DNA of 38,292 bases from Lachnospiraceae bacterium (GCA_029006155.1 JAQXGF010000143.1:1-38292), one strand, 5' to 3'. Positions 15,746-24,322 are shown, numbered from the stretch's first letter. A program made the numbers and translations. The notes: generated by a model not told the origin, from the sequence alone.

Positions 15746-17494
15746 ATGAGTTGTCTGAAGAGTCAGAAGATGCGGGAACTGGCACCGGAGTTGGATCCGT
15801 TGCGGATCGGTACCGGCTGGAAGCCGGAGGATCTGTCGAAGCCACAGATTCTGGTAGAGAGCACCTATGGAGACAGTCATCCGGGAAGCGGGCATCTGAA
15901 TGTCCTTGTGGATGCAGTGCGGGAGGGCATTGCAGAAGCAGGGGGATTTGGTGCGCGCTATTATTGTACGGATATCTGCGATGGAGAGAGCCAGGGGACG
16001 GATGGTATTAATTTTTCACTGGCGAGCCGGGAGATGATCGCAAATATGATCGAGATCCACGGCAGTGCGACCGTATCAGATGCCGGGGTATTTCTGGCGA
16101 GCTGTGACAAGGGGATGCCGGCCAATCTGATGGGACTGTGTCGCCTGAACATTCCGTCGATTGTTGTTCCGGGCGGTACGATGAATGCGGGTCCGGAGAT
16201 GCTCACATTAGAACAGCTCGGTATGTACAGCGCGCAGTACCAGCGCGGGGAGATCGATGCGGCACGCCTTGCCTGGGCAAAAGAAAATGCCTGCCCGAGC
16301 TGTGGAGCCTGCTCGTTTATCGGGACGGCATCTACGATGCAGATCATGGCGGAGGCGCTCGGCCTGGCATTGCCGGGTTCGGCATTGATGCCGGCGACGA
16401 GCCCGGATCTGCTCGCATTTGCAAAGCAGGCGGGACGGCGTGCGGTCGAGATGGCACGCGAGGAAGGGATGCGCCCGTCTGACATCGTGACGATGGACGG
16501 CTTCGAGAATGCGATTCTCGTGCATGCGGCGATCTCCGGCAGCACGAACTGCCTGTTGCATCTTCCGGCGATCGCACATGAGCTGGGACTTGAGATCACC
16601 GGCGATACGTTTGACCGGCTGCACCGGGGAGCGCATTATCTGCTCGATGTACGGCCGGCAGGACGCTGGCCGGCAGAGTGTTTCTACTATGCGGGTGGCG
16701 TCCCGGCGATCATGGAAGAGATCCGGGAACATTTGCATCTGGATGCAAAGACCGTGACCGGTAAGACCGTCGGAGAGAATCTGGACGAGCTGAAGAAGAA
16801 TGGATTTTATGAGCGCTGTGCCGGATGGATGGAGCAGTTCAATGCGCGCTATGGATGCCATGTCACAAAGGAAGATGTGATCCGCCCATACGACAAAGCG
16901 CTCGGGGTGGACGGAAGCATCGCCGTACTGCGGGGCAATCTGGCTCCGGAAGGCGCGGTGATCAAGCATACGGCCTGCCCGAAGGAGATGTATCAGGCTG
17001 TATTGCGTGCGCGCCCATTTGACAGCGAGGAAGCATGCCTGGACGCAGTGCTTCATCATAAAGTAGAAAAGGGCGATGCGGTATTTATCCGTTATGAGGG
17101 GCCGAAGGGAAGCGGCATGCCGGAGATGTTCTATACATCGGAGGCGATCAGCAGCGACCCGGAGCTGGGGCGCAGCATTGCGCTCATTACAGACGGACGC
17201 TTTTCGGGCGCTTCGACCGGCCCGGTGATCGGACACTGCAGCCCGGAAGCGGCGGACGGCGGACCGATCGCGCTCGTAGAAGAAGGTGATCTGATCGAGA
17301 TCGATGTATTTGCACGAAAACTGAATATCATCGGCATCGCAGGTGAGCGGAAGACACCGGAGGAGATCGATGCGGTGCTGCAGAAGCGCCGCGCGGCATG
17401 GAAGCCGAAGGAGCAGAAGTACAAGCGCGGTGTGCTCCGGCTGTTCAGTGAGCATGCGACGTCACCGATGAAGGGTGCGTATCTGGATTTTTGA
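15746..17494 (+). CDS. IlvD/Edd-family dehydratase, probably acting on a sugar acid
   Basis: 582 residues of the iron-sulfur IlvD/Edd dehydratase family. Key blocks are TDICDGESQGTDG, the cysteine motif ASCDKGMPAN, ACPSCGACSFIGTA, SGSTNCLLHLPAIAHE, the C-terminal ITDGRFSGASTGPVIGH and PEAADGGPIALVEEGD. By name it would usually be called dihydroxy-acid dehydratase (ilvD). However, the next gene, 27 bases downstream, is a KDPG aldolase, no branched-chain amino acid genes are near, and segments such as the ARYYCTDICDG and AGGVPAIMEEI regions resemble sugar-acid dehydratases of the YjhG type. I therefore infer a dehydratase producing a 2-keto-3-deoxy sugar acid for the aldolase. GGAGGGAG precedes the ATG. 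I found no T-box, and no clear promoter, upstream. Confidence 0.85.
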   Translation: MSCLKSQKMRELAPELDPLRIGTGWKPEDLSKPQILVESTYGDSHPGSGHLNVLVDAVREGIAEAGGFGARYYCTDICDGESQGTDGINFSLASREMIANMIEIHGSATVSDAGVFLASCDKGMPANLMGLCRLNIPSIVVPGGTMNAGPEMLTLEQLGMYSAQYQRGEIDAARLAWAKENACPSCGACSFIGTASTMQIMAEALGLALPGSALMPATSPDLLAFAKQAGRRAVEMAREEGMRPSDIVTMDGFENAILVHAAISGSTNCLLHLPAIAHELGLEITGDTFDRLHRGAHYLLDVRPAGRWPAECFYYAGGVPAIMEEIREHLHLDAKTVTGKTVGENLDELKKNGFYERCAGWMEQFNARYGCHVTKEDVIRPYDKALGVDGSIAVLRGNLAPEGAVIKHTACPKEMYQAVLRARPFDSEEACLDAVLHHKVEKGDAVFIRYEGPKGSGMPEMFYTSEAISSDPELGRSIALITDGRFSGASTGPVIGHCSPEAADGGPIALVEEGDLIEIDVFARKLNIIGIAGERKTPEEIDAVLQKRRAAWKPKEQKYKRGVLRLFSEHATSPMKGAYLDF

Positions 17495-17521
17495 AATTGA
17501 CCATAAGAAAAGAGGGATAAA

Positions 17522-18172
17522 ATGCGGGAAAAGCAACATGCAGTGCAAGAACAGATCGCAGTACTTGGACTGGTGCCGGTCGTCGTGCTGGAAGATGCAA
17601 AGGATGCGGTACCGCTGGCAAAGGCGCTGACGGAAGGTGGTCTGCCGTGCGCAGAAGTGACGTTCCGGACGGCTGCGGCAAAAGAGAGTATCCGGCAGAT
17701 GACAGAAGCCTGCCCGGATATGCTGGTCGGGGCGGGGACCGTGCTTACGACCGGTCAGGTAGACGATGCCATACAGGCGGGTGCGAAATTTATCGTGAGC
17801 CCGGGCTTTGACGCGGAGGTCGTAGACTACTGTCTGGAGCGGGAGATTCCGGTATTTCCGGGCTGTGTGACCCCGTCCGAGGTCATACAGGCAGTAAAGC
17901 GCGGGCTGGATGTAGTCAAATTTTTCCCGGCGGTTCCGTTTGGCGGAGCAGCGACGGTCAAAGCACTCGCGGCACCATTTGTCGGACTGAAATTTATGCC
18001 GACTGGAGGCGTGAATGAAACGAATCTTGGCGAGTTCTTAAGCTGCAAGGCGGTCGTGGCCTGCGGTGGGAGCTGGATGGTAAAGGGCGACCTGATCCAG
18101 GCCGGCGAGTTTGAGAAGATCCGGGAGCTGACGGCGGAAGCGGTGAAGAAGATTCGGGAGCTGCGCGGGTAA
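17522..18172 (+). CDS. eda: 2-keto-3-deoxy-6-phosphogluconate (KDPG/KHG) aldolase
   Basis: A 216-residue class I aldolase. It cleaves 2-keto-3-deoxy-6-phosphogluconate (or 2-keto-4-hydroxyglutarate) to pyruvate and an aldehyde. The Schiff-base lysine is Lys133 in VVKFFPA, the general acid/base is Glu45 in AEVTFRT, and the phosphate-binding Gly/Ser region is FMPTGGVN followed by CGGSWMV. The length fits a single-domain Eda. It follows the IlvD/Edd-family dehydratase with a 27-base gap, consistent with an Entner-Doudoroff-like or hexuronate/sugar-acid module. The specific substrate is not defined by sequence; no transporter or regulator lies beside it. Confidence 0.92.
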   Translation: MREKQHAVQEQIAVLGLVPVVVLEDAKDAVPLAKALTEGGLPCAEVTFRTAAAKESIRQMTEACPDMLVGAGTVLTTGQVDDAIQAGAKFIVSPGFDAEVVDYCLEREIPVFPGCVTPSEVIQAVKRGLDVVKFFPAVPFGGAATVKALAAPFVGLKFMPTGGVNETNLGEFLSCKAVVACGGSWMVKGDLIQAGEFEKIRELTAEAVKKIRELRG

Positions 18173-18343
18173 GAAATGAATGATACGGAAGCAGCTTGCG
18201 AATGTCTGCTTTATGCATCCGGGGATCAGATACCGGGTATAAGGAATCAACGATGTGGATGTGACTTGTGGCAAATGAGGCTGTAAGGGCACATCCGAGC
18301 AGTCAACAGGCGGATCAGAATGTCCGCAGAATGAGGAGAAAAA

Positions 18344-18886
18344 ATGCGAATTGGAATGGGCTATGACGTACATCGCCTGGTAGAAGGAAGAAAACTGATT
18401 CTCTGTGGGGTGGAGATCCCGTATGAGAAAGGGATGCTCGGGCATTCGGATGCAGATGTGGCGCTGCATGCGATCATGGATGCACTGCTCGGAGCAGCGG
18501 CACTTGGGGATATCGGGAAGCATTTCCCGGATACCGACCCGAAGTATGAGGGGGCTTCGAGCGTGAAGCTTCTGGAGGCGGTCAAAGGGTTGCTGGATGC
18601 GAACTGCTTTGTGATCGAGAATATCGATGCGACGATCATCGCGCAGCGGCCAAAGCTGCTTCCTTATATGGAAGAAATGAAGAAAAATGTGGCCCGTGCA
18701 CTGGATCTTACGGAGGATCGGGTCAACATCAAGGCGACGACCGAGGAAGGACTTGGCTTTACCGGAAGTGGAGAAGGGATTTCCGCGCAGGCAGTGTGCC
18801 TGCTGCAGCCGCTGCTCGATGGTGTGGCAGATTCCAGGATGGTATCTTCTGGCTGTGCCGGCTGCGGCGGCTGTCAGCGAAACTGA
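18344..18886 (+). CDS. ispF: 2-C-methyl-D-erythritol 2,4-cyclodiphosphate synthase with Cys-rich tail
   Basis: A 180-residue MECDP synthase of the non-mevalonate isoprenoid pathway. It cyclises 4-diphosphocytidyl-methylerythritol 2-phosphate with release of CMP. Metal ligands are visible as Asp8 and His10 (GYDVHRL) and His42 (DVALHAI), with GHSDADV, the conserved [19 protein letters not shown] block near the C-terminus of the fold, and [15 protein letters not shown]. The usual protein is about 157-160 residues. This one adds about 20 residues ending in [13 protein letters not shown], with cysteines at 171, 174 and 177, a C-x2-C-x2-C pattern not part of the enzyme. AGGAG lies before the ATG. 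ispD is not adjacent. Confidence 0.94.
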   Translation: MRIGMGYDVHRLVEGRKLILCGVEIPYEKGMLGHSDADVALHAIMDALLGAAALGDIGKHFPDTDPKYEGASSVKLLEAVKGLLDANCFVIENIDATIIAQRPKLLPYMEEMKKNVARALDLTEDRVNIKATTEEGLGFTGSGEGISAQAVCLLQPLLDGVADSRMVSSGCAGCGGCQRN

Positions 18887-18894
18887 GAAAAGAA

Positions 18895-18923
18895 TTGACA
18901 AAGCTGCACAAGTTGCTTAGACT
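18895..18923 (+). promoter_or_regulatory. Promoter of the cysS-mrnC-rlmB operon
   Basis: A consensus TTGACA (18895-18900) and TAGACT (18918-18923) have a 17 bp spacer, immediately after the ispF stop and about 54 bases before cysS. Confidence 0.75.
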
Positions 18924-18976
18924 AGGTTACAGGCAGGAAAAAGGGAATTCTGAATTCATAGGAAAGGGACAGCAAA

Positions 18977-20383
18977 ATGAGAATTTTTAATACAGAGACG
19001 AAGAGAAAAGAAGAGTTCGTTCCGCTCGAGCCGGGCAAGGTACGCATGTACGTGTGCGGACCGACCGTTTACAATTTTATTCATATCGGCAATGCACGCC
19101 CGATGATTGTCTTTGACACGGTGCGCCGCTACATGGAATACCGCGGGTACGAAGTAAATTACGTATCGAATTTCACCGATGTAGACGATAAAATTATCGC
19201 GAAGGCCAATGAAGAGGGCGTAAGTGCACAGGAGATATCCGAGCGCTACATCGCAGAGTGCAAAAAAGACATGGCTGGCATGAATGTGAAGCCGGCGACG
19301 ACGCATCCGCTCGCAACGCAGGAGATCGACGGCATGATCGACATGATCCAGACGCTGATCGACAAGGGTTATGCGTACAATGTGAATGGTACGGTCTACT
19401 TCCGTACCAGAAAGTTCAAGGACTACGGCAAGCTTTCGCATAAAAATCTGGATGACCTGCGCGCAGGCAACCGTTCCCTTCTCGTGACCGGTGAGGACCA
19501 GAAGGAGGATCCGCTGGATTTCGTTCTATGGAAGCCGAAAAAAGAAGGCGAGCCGTCCTGGCCGTCTCCGTGGAGCGATGGCCGTCCGGGCTGGCATATC
19601 GAGTGTTCCGTCATGTCGAAAAAGTACCTTGGCGAGCAGATCGACATCCATGCAGGCGGAGAGGATCTGATCTTCCCGCATCACGAAAATGAGATTGCGC
19701 AGAGTGAGTGCTGCAATGGCAAGATTTTTTCCAAGTACTGGATGCACAATGCATTCCTGAACATTGACAACCGCAAGATGTCCAAATCACTTGGAAACTT
19801 CTTTACCGTGCGCGAGATTTCCGAGAAGTACGATCTGCAGGTACTGCGTTTCTTCATGCTCAACGCACATTACAGAAGTCCGCTCAACTTCAGTGCGGAG
19901 CTGATGGAGTCTTCCAAGAATGCGCTGGAGCGTATCCGCAATGCCGTGGCGAATCTGAAATATACCGAAGAGCATGCTCAGGCAGAGGCGATGAGCGAGG
20001 CAGAGCAGCAGCTGGCAGCAGGCGTTCCGGAATACCGGAAAAAGTTCGAAGAGGCAATGGATGATGATTTCAATACGGCCGATGCACTTGCTGCGATCTT
20101 TGAACTCGTCAAATTTGCGAACAGCAATGTAAATGAGAGCAGTTCCCGTGCGTTTGCAAAGCTGCTCAGAGATGAGATTCTGCAGCTGATGGACGTCATG
20201 GGACTGATCGCAGAGCCGAAGGAAGAACTGCTGGATGCGGACATTGAAAAGCTGATCGAGGAGCGTCAGGCAGCGCGCAAGGAAAAGAATTTTGCACGTG
20301 CCGATGAGATCCGCAACGAGCTTCTGGAAAAAGGCATCACACTTCTCGATACGAGAGAAGGAGTAAAATGGAAAAGAGCATAA
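18977..20383 (+). CDS. cysS: Cysteinyl-tRNA synthetase
   Basis: A 468-residue class I aminoacyl-tRNA synthetase that charges tRNA-Cys. The HIGH signature appears as HIGN at residues 36-39 (YNFIHIGNARP), the zinc ligand Cys27 lies in MYVCGPTVYN, GWHIECSVMS and HAGGEDLIFPHHENE are diagnostic for CysRS, and KMSKSLGN starts at 267. The C-terminal helical anticodon-binding part ends in DTREGVKW. Length is normal. AGGAAAGG precedes the ATG. The stop codon overlaps the mrnC start by 16 bases, an arrangement common in Firmicutes. Confidence 0.97.
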   Translation: MRIFNTETKRKEEFVPLEPGKVRMYVCGPTVYNFIHIGNARPMIVFDTVRRYMEYRGYEVNYVSNFTDVDDKIIAKANEEGVSAQEISERYIAECKKDMAGMNVKPATTHPLATQEIDGMIDMIQTLIDKGYAYNVNGTVYFRTRKFKDYGKLSHKNLDDLRAGNRSLLVTGEDQKEDPLDFVLWKPKKEGEPSWPSPWSDGRPGWHIECSVMSKKYLGEQIDIHAGGEDLIFPHHENEIAQSECCNGKIFSKYWMHNAFLNIDNRKMSKSLGNFFTVREISEKYDLQVLRFFMLNAHYRSPLNFSAELMESSKNALERIRNAVANLKYTEEHAQAEAMSEAEQQLAAGVPEYRKKFEEAMDDDFNTADALAAIFELVKFANSNVNESSSRAFAKLLRDEILQLMDVMGLIAEPKEELLDADIEKLIEERQAARKEKNFARADEIRNELLEKGITLLDTREGVKWKRA

Positions 20384-20808
20384 TTTCTCTGGAGGACAGC
20401 CTGGATACCGTATTCGGGCTGTCCTCTAAAGACTGGAAGCTGTATTCCCCGCTGACACTGGCGTATCTGGGGGATGCAGTCTATGAAATGGTGATCCGTA
20501 CGATCTGCGTCAAGCGCACGAACATGCAGACGCAGAAGCTGCACCGCAAGGTGACGGGCTACGTCAGCGCAAAGGCACAGGCGAAGATGATGGATGCGCT
20601 TCTGAAAGAGCTGACCGAGGAAGAAGAGAGCATCTACCGCAGAGGCCGCAATTCCAAGCCGTACACGAAGGCGAAAAATGCGAGCATGGAGGAGTATCTG
20701 AAGGCGACCGGATTCGAGGCGCTGGTCGGATACCTGTATCTGCAAAAAGAGTATGAGAGAATGAACGCCCTGATCGCGCACGGCATCGAAGCGCTGCAGG
20801 CAAAGTAG
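20368..20808 (+). CDS. mrnC: Mini-ribonuclease 3
   Basis: 146 residues, an RNase III catalytic domain without the double-stranded RNA-binding domain. In Bacillus the homologue matures 23S rRNA ends. The signature LTLAYLGDAVYEM (residues 29-41) holds the catalytic Asp36 and Glu40, and FEALVGYLYL is the second conserved catalytic helix. Its start lies inside the cysS end (16-base overlap), and GAGAAGGAG six bases upstream supports ATG 20368. The context of cysS on one side and an rRNA methyltransferase on the other is the standard one. Confidence 0.95.
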   Translation: MEKSIISLEDSLDTVFGLSSKDWKLYSPLTLAYLGDAVYEMVIRTICVKRTNMQTQKLHRKVTGYVSAKAQAKMMDALLKELTEEEESIYRRGRNSKPYTKAKNASMEEYLKATGFEALVGYLYLQKEYERMNALIAHGIEALQAK

Positions 20809-20839
20809 AAATGAAAGTGCGCTCGTTTGGAGGGCACAG

Positions 20840-20884
20840 ATGGCAGCCGCGTGGAAAAGGCGGCAGAAAAGAGAGAAGATATGA
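20840..20884 (+). CDS. Possible 14-residue leader peptide overlapping the rlmB start
   Basis: ATG 20840 has a well placed GGAGGG five bases upstream and reads MAAAWKRRQKREKI before TGA 20882-20884, which overlaps the rlmB ATG at 20881 (ATGA). The geometry fits a translationally coupled basic mini-peptide. It may also be only a device that brings ribosomes to rlmB, or chance. Confidence 0.35.
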   Translation: MAAAWKRRQKREKI

Positions 20885-21903
20885 GAAAAACAGATCAGGA
20901 CAGAAGCCGACGCAGACCGGAGAAGCGGGATAGCGGCATGGGAAGAGCCGAGTCATACGGCGGAAGAAGGGACCGGGCAGAAACGCACGGCGGAAGAGGC
21001 CGGTCGGAAGGCTATGGCGCGAGAAAAGAACGTACCGGAAGCGACCGGATGGAGTCTTATGGAAGACATGGACAGGCAGCCGGGAAAGAGTTCCGGAAGC
21101 AGAAGTATGAGAGAAGCACTGAGTATCTGGCAACGGCAGATGCAGATGGCGTAGAGACTCCGGAAGACGGACGGATCATCGAGGGACGCAATGCCGTGCT
21201 CGAAGCGTTCCGCGCCGGTAAGACGATCGACCGTCTGATGATTCAGGACGGCTGTCAGGATGGCCCGATCCAGACGATCAAGCGTGAGGCAAAGCGTTGT
21301 GGGACGATCATGGACTTTGTGCCGCGGGAACGTCTCGACCAGATTTCCCAGACGGGCATTCATCAGGGCGTCATTGCTTATGTGGCGGCTTACGAGTATG
21401 CGGAAGTAGAGGATATTCTGGCAAAAGCGAAGGAAAAGGGCGAGGATCCGTTCATCATCCTGCTGGATGACATCGAGGATCCACACAACCTCGGTGCGAT
21501 CATCCGTACTGCGAATCTTGCGGGGGCACATGGTGTCATCATTCCAAAGCGCCGTGCAGTCGGCCTGACTGCGACGGTTGCACGCACATCCGCAGGTGCG
21601 CTGAACTACACGCCGGTAGCGCGTGTGACGAACCTTGGCGCGACGATCGATCAGCTCAAAAAAGAAGGTATCTGGTTTGTCTGCGCAGATATGGACGGAG
21701 AGGTCATGTATAAGCAGAACCTGACCGGGCCGATTGGACTGGTGATCGGCAATGAGGGCGACGGTGTGAGCCGCCTTGTAAAGGAAAAATGTGATTTCAC
21801 CGCGTCGATTCCGATGAAGGGAGATATCGATTCCTTAAATGCATCGGTGGCGACCGGCGTACTGGCATTTGAGATCGTGCGTCAGCGCGGAGTTGGGAAG
21901 TGA
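20881..21903 (+). CDS. rlmB: 23S rRNA (guanosine-2'-O)-methyltransferase, RlmB type, with Arg/Gly-rich N-terminal extension
   Basis: A 340-residue SpoU/TrmH-family (SPOUT) methyltransferase. The first 85 or so residues are a low-complexity, Arg/Gly/Ser/Tyr-rich extension with recurring ESYGGR, SEGYGAR and ESYGRHG units. An RNA-binding substrate domain follows from IIEGRNAVLEAF. The knotted catalytic part has motif 1 LDDIEDPHNLGAIIRTA, motif 2 IGLVIGNEGDGVSRLV and motif 3 IPMKGDIDSLNASVA. RlmB methylates G2251 of 23S rRNA; other TrmH-family targets are possible. ATG 20881 is preceded by GAGAGAAG; an in-frame TTG at 20827 with poor support would lengthen it by 18 residues. It is the last gene of the cysS operon. 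Confidence 0.92.
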   Translation: MRKTDQDRSRRRPEKRDSGMGRAESYGGRRDRAETHGGRGRSEGYGARKERTGSDRMESYGRHGQAAGKEFRKQKYERSTEYLATADADGVETPEDGRIIEGRNAVLEAFRAGKTIDRLMIQDGCQDGPIQTIKREAKRCGTIMDFVPRERLDQISQTGIHQGVIAYVAAYEYAEVEDILAKAKEKGEDPFIILLDDIEDPHNLGAIIRTANLAGAHGVIIPKRRAVGLTATVARTSAGALNYTPVARVTNLGATIDQLKKEGIWFVCADMDGEVMYKQNLTGPIGLVIGNEGDGVSRLVKEKCDFTASIPMKGDIDSLNASVATGVLAFEIVRQRGVGK

Positions 21904-22042
21904 GAAATGTTGACATTTCGTTATTTGCGGTGGAGTATTTGATTGTGTAAGACAATAAACGGTAAACAGGGATCAACGAAATCCGCAAAAAGGGAAAAAT
22001 AATTCAGGGCGAGCATGCAGTTTGCCTTGAGTCGAAGAAATC

Positions 22043-22081
22043 GGGCGGCAGGCTCACGGAAGGGATTGTGGGCTGCCGCCT
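22043..22081 (+). terminator. Strong stem-loop between rlmB and the potassium transporter gene
   Basis: GGCGGCAG (22044-22051) pairs with CTGCCGCC (22073-22080). The stem extends inwards through CTCAC/GTGGG with one bulged G. Only TGTTCT follows, so it is a weak terminator candidate for the cysS operon, or an RNA structure 20 bases ahead of the next start codon. Confidence 0.45.
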
Positions 22082-22100
22082 GTTCTGACATGGAGGGAAT

Positions 22101-23531
22101 ATGAAGAAGCGGGATGCATGGTGGATGGATCGCGTCCCCGGACGCATGAAACAGGTTTTTCAACGGATCGAAGCCCATATGACGGCATCGCAGATCATGG
22201 TGACGGGATTTGCACTGGCAATCCTCGCGGGAGGAATCCTTCTCTCGATGCCATTTTGCAATGCGGATGGACATTGGCTGCGCTTTATCGATGCGCTGTT
22301 TACCGCATGCTCGGCCGTGTGTGTGACCGGACTTGTGACGATCGTCCCTGCGACGCAGTTTACACTGCTTGGGAAGGTGATTTTGCTGATTCTCATTCAG
22401 CTTGGCGGGCTTGGCATCATCGCCTGTACGATGGGAGCATTTCTTATTTTAAAGAAACAGATCACGATCCGCAGTCGGGTCATGATTCAGGACAGCTATG
22501 ACCTGCACTCGATGACCGGGATCGTCGTATTGCTGCGCTATGTGATCCGCGGTACGTTTTTTGTAGAAGGCTGTGGGGCGGTACTCTATGCCGTGCGCTT
22601 TATCCCACAGTACGGTCTGCTGCGTGGCATCTGGTATGCCATCTTCCATGCCATCTCGGCCTTTTGCAATGCGGGTATCGATATTCTCGGTGAGACGAGC
22701 CTGCAGCAGTATGTCGCAGATCCATATATGAATGTAGTGACGATACTGATTATTCTTGTGAGTGGGCTTGGATTTCTGGTGTGGAGAGACCTGATGCTGG
22801 CGGCATCGCGTCTGTATCATCGGGAATATCCGCTCCGACGGGTGATCCAGAAGCTGAAGCTGCACACGAAGCTCGCGCTCGTGATGACGATTGCCCTGTT
22901 TACGGTCGGTACGGTCGGGATTTTCTGCATGGAATATTCGAATCCGGGGACTTTAGGCGCGATGCCGGTCGGAGAAAAATGGCTGGCGGCGATGTTCCAG
23001 TCGGTGACGACGCGGACGGCGGGATTTTTTACGGTTCCGCAGGATCGCTTCCTGCCACAGTCGCAGCTGCTCTCGTGTATTCTGATGTTTATCGGAGGGT
23101 GTCCGGGAGGAACCGCGGGTGGTGTCAAGACGACGACGGTCGCGATCCTGTATCTGACCTGCTGGTCGGTGCTCAAGGGTACGGAAGATACGGAATGCTT
23201 CCGGCGCAGGATGCCGGCGGCAAATGTGCGGACGGCATTTTCCGTGCTCACAGTCGCAGGGACTGCCGTGCTCACGGGGACGATGGCGATTCTCGTGCTG
23301 GAGCACACCAGTTTGATCACGGCACTCTATGAAGTCGTATCTGCAGTCGGAACGGTCGGATTGACCGCCGGACTGACGCCGGTGCTCACGACTGCCGGGA
23401 AATTCGTGATCATCGTGCTCATGTATATGGGACGCTTAAGCCCGGTGACGCTGGCGCTGCTCTTTGCATCCCGGTATAAGAAGCACGGGAGAGGCCGGAA
23501 GCTTCCGGAAGAGCGGATCATGGTTGGATAA
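22101..23531 (+). CDS. ktrB: TrkH/KtrB-family potassium transporter, membrane subunit
   Basis: A 476-residue membrane protein, the ion-translocating subunit of a Ktr/Trk system. Four repeated pore (M1-P-M2) units are recognisable by selectivity-filter segments: AVCVTGL (residues 72-78), AFCNAGI, TRTAGFF and VGTVGLT, each with the filter glycine. Basic residues and MTASQIM lie before the first helix. The second gene downstream of the start region encodes its RCK regulatory partner, 130 bases later. GGAGGG precedes the ATG. KtrB versus TrkH naming is not certain; the single-RCK partner favours Ktr. Confidence 0.9.
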   Translation: MKKRDAWWMDRVPGRMKQVFQRIEAHMTASQIMVTGFALAILAGGILLSMPFCNADGHWLRFIDALFTACSAVCVTGLVTIVPATQFTLLGKVILLILIQLGGLGIIACTMGAFLILKKQITIRSRVMIQDSYDLHSMTGIVVLLRYVIRGTFFVEGCGAVLYAVRFIPQYGLLRGIWYAIFHAISAFCNAGIDILGETSLQQYVADPYMNVVTILIILVSGLGFLVWRDLMLAASRLYHREYPLRRVIQKLKLHTKLALVMTIALFTVGTVGIFCMEYSNPGTLGAMPVGEKWLAAMFQSVTTRTAGFFTVPQDRFLPQSQLLSCILMFIGGCPGGTAGGVKTTTVAILYLTCWSVLKGTEDTECFRRRMPAANVRTAFSVLTVAGTAVLTGTMAILVLEHTSLITALYEVVSAVGTVGLTAGLTPVLTTAGKFVIIVLMYMGRLSPVTLALLFASRYKKHGRGRKLPEERIMVG

Positions 23532-23538
23532 TGAAATA

Positions 23539-23567
23539 TTCCACAGTGATACAAGCGCATGTATGAT
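23539..23567 (+). promoter_or_regulatory. Weak candidate promoter before ktrA
   Basis: TTCCAC (23539-23544) and TATGAT (23562-23567) have a 17 bp spacer. This could give extra expression of the regulatory subunit; read-through from ktrB is equally likely. Confidence 0.35.
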
Positions 23568-23661
23568 ATAGTTATGAGAAAATCGCGAAGCGACTCCGCA
23601 GGTAGAATTCTGCAGCAAAGTAGCATGGATGAGTCTATAGGGGCGCAGAACAGGAGGCAGC

Positions 23662-24309
23662 ATGAAAAAACAGTATGTAGTATTCGGCGCAGGCCGTTTT
23701 GGAAGAAGTATTGCAGTGACATTACAGAGCCGTGGCTGTGAGGTGATTGTCGTAGACCGGGATCCGGAGGTCATCGAAGATATTGCGGATGAGGTCAGCT
23801 ACGCCATCTGTGCAAATGTCGAGGATCCGGATATCTTCGAGGATCTCGGCATGAAAAATCTGGACGGGGCGATCGTGGCGGTCACCGACAGCCTGGAGGC
23901 GAGCATCGTGACTACGATGATGTGCCATGAGATGGGTATTCCTAAAATTATGGCAAAAGCCAAAAATGAGATGCATGAAAAGATTCTCCGAAAGGTCGGC
24001 GCGACCCGCGTCATGTACCCGGAGGTCGAGATGGGGCGGCGTGTCGCAAAGTATATCGTGGCAGATAATTTTGCAGACTGGATCGAGCTCTCTCCAAAGT
24101 ACAGCCTTGTGGAGATGGCGGTGCCGGCTGCCTGGTGCGGAAAGAGCGTCCGCGCGCTGGGGATCCGGGAAAAGTATCACCTCAACGTCGTCGGGATCAA
24201 GGACGGAGATGAGATGCGTGTCAGGATCGACCCGGATGCGCCGCTTCAGAAAAATGAAGTGCTGATCGTCGTCGGCGAGGATGCAGATCTGCAGCAATTT
24301 CAGAATTAG
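23662..24309 (+). CDS. ktrA: KtrA/TrkA-family potassium uptake regulatory subunit
   Basis: 215 residues. It is a cytoplasmic RCK protein that gates the adjacent membrane subunit in response to nucleotides. The RCK_N Rossmann fold begins with VFGAGRFGRSIA (residues 7-18), and an acidic ribose-binding residue follows strand 2 (VIVVDRDPE). The RCK_C domain is about residues 135-215 (LVEMAVPAAWCGKSVRALG to VLIVVGEDADL). The single RCK_N/RCK_C pair is the KtrA layout; TrkA has two. GGAGG lies before the ATG. In many Firmicutes RCK_C binds c-di-AMP; no evidence for this is visible here. Confidence 0.93.
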   Translation: MKKQYVVFGAGRFGRSIAVTLQSRGCEVIVVDRDPEVIEDIADEVSYAICANVEDPDIFEDLGMKNLDGAIVAVTDSLEASIVTTMMCHEMGIPKIMAKAKNEMHEKILRKVGATRVMYPEVEMGRRVAKYIVADNFADWIELSPKYSLVEMAVPAAWCGKSVRALGIREKYHLNVVGIKDGDEMRVRIDPDAPLQKNEVLIVVGEDADLQQFQN

Positions 24310-24322
24310 AAAGGAAGAAATT

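Noticed and set aside
20827-20880. TTG 20827 as the rlmB start
   Set aside because: It has no ribosome binding site at the right distance and it overlaps the GGAGGG that serves the mini-ORF at 20840; ATG 20881 is better placed.
21904-22100. c-di-AMP (ydaO-type) riboswitch before the potassium transporter
   Set aside because: The gene context is right, but I could not find the conserved core sequence blocks; only one strong stem-loop is visible.
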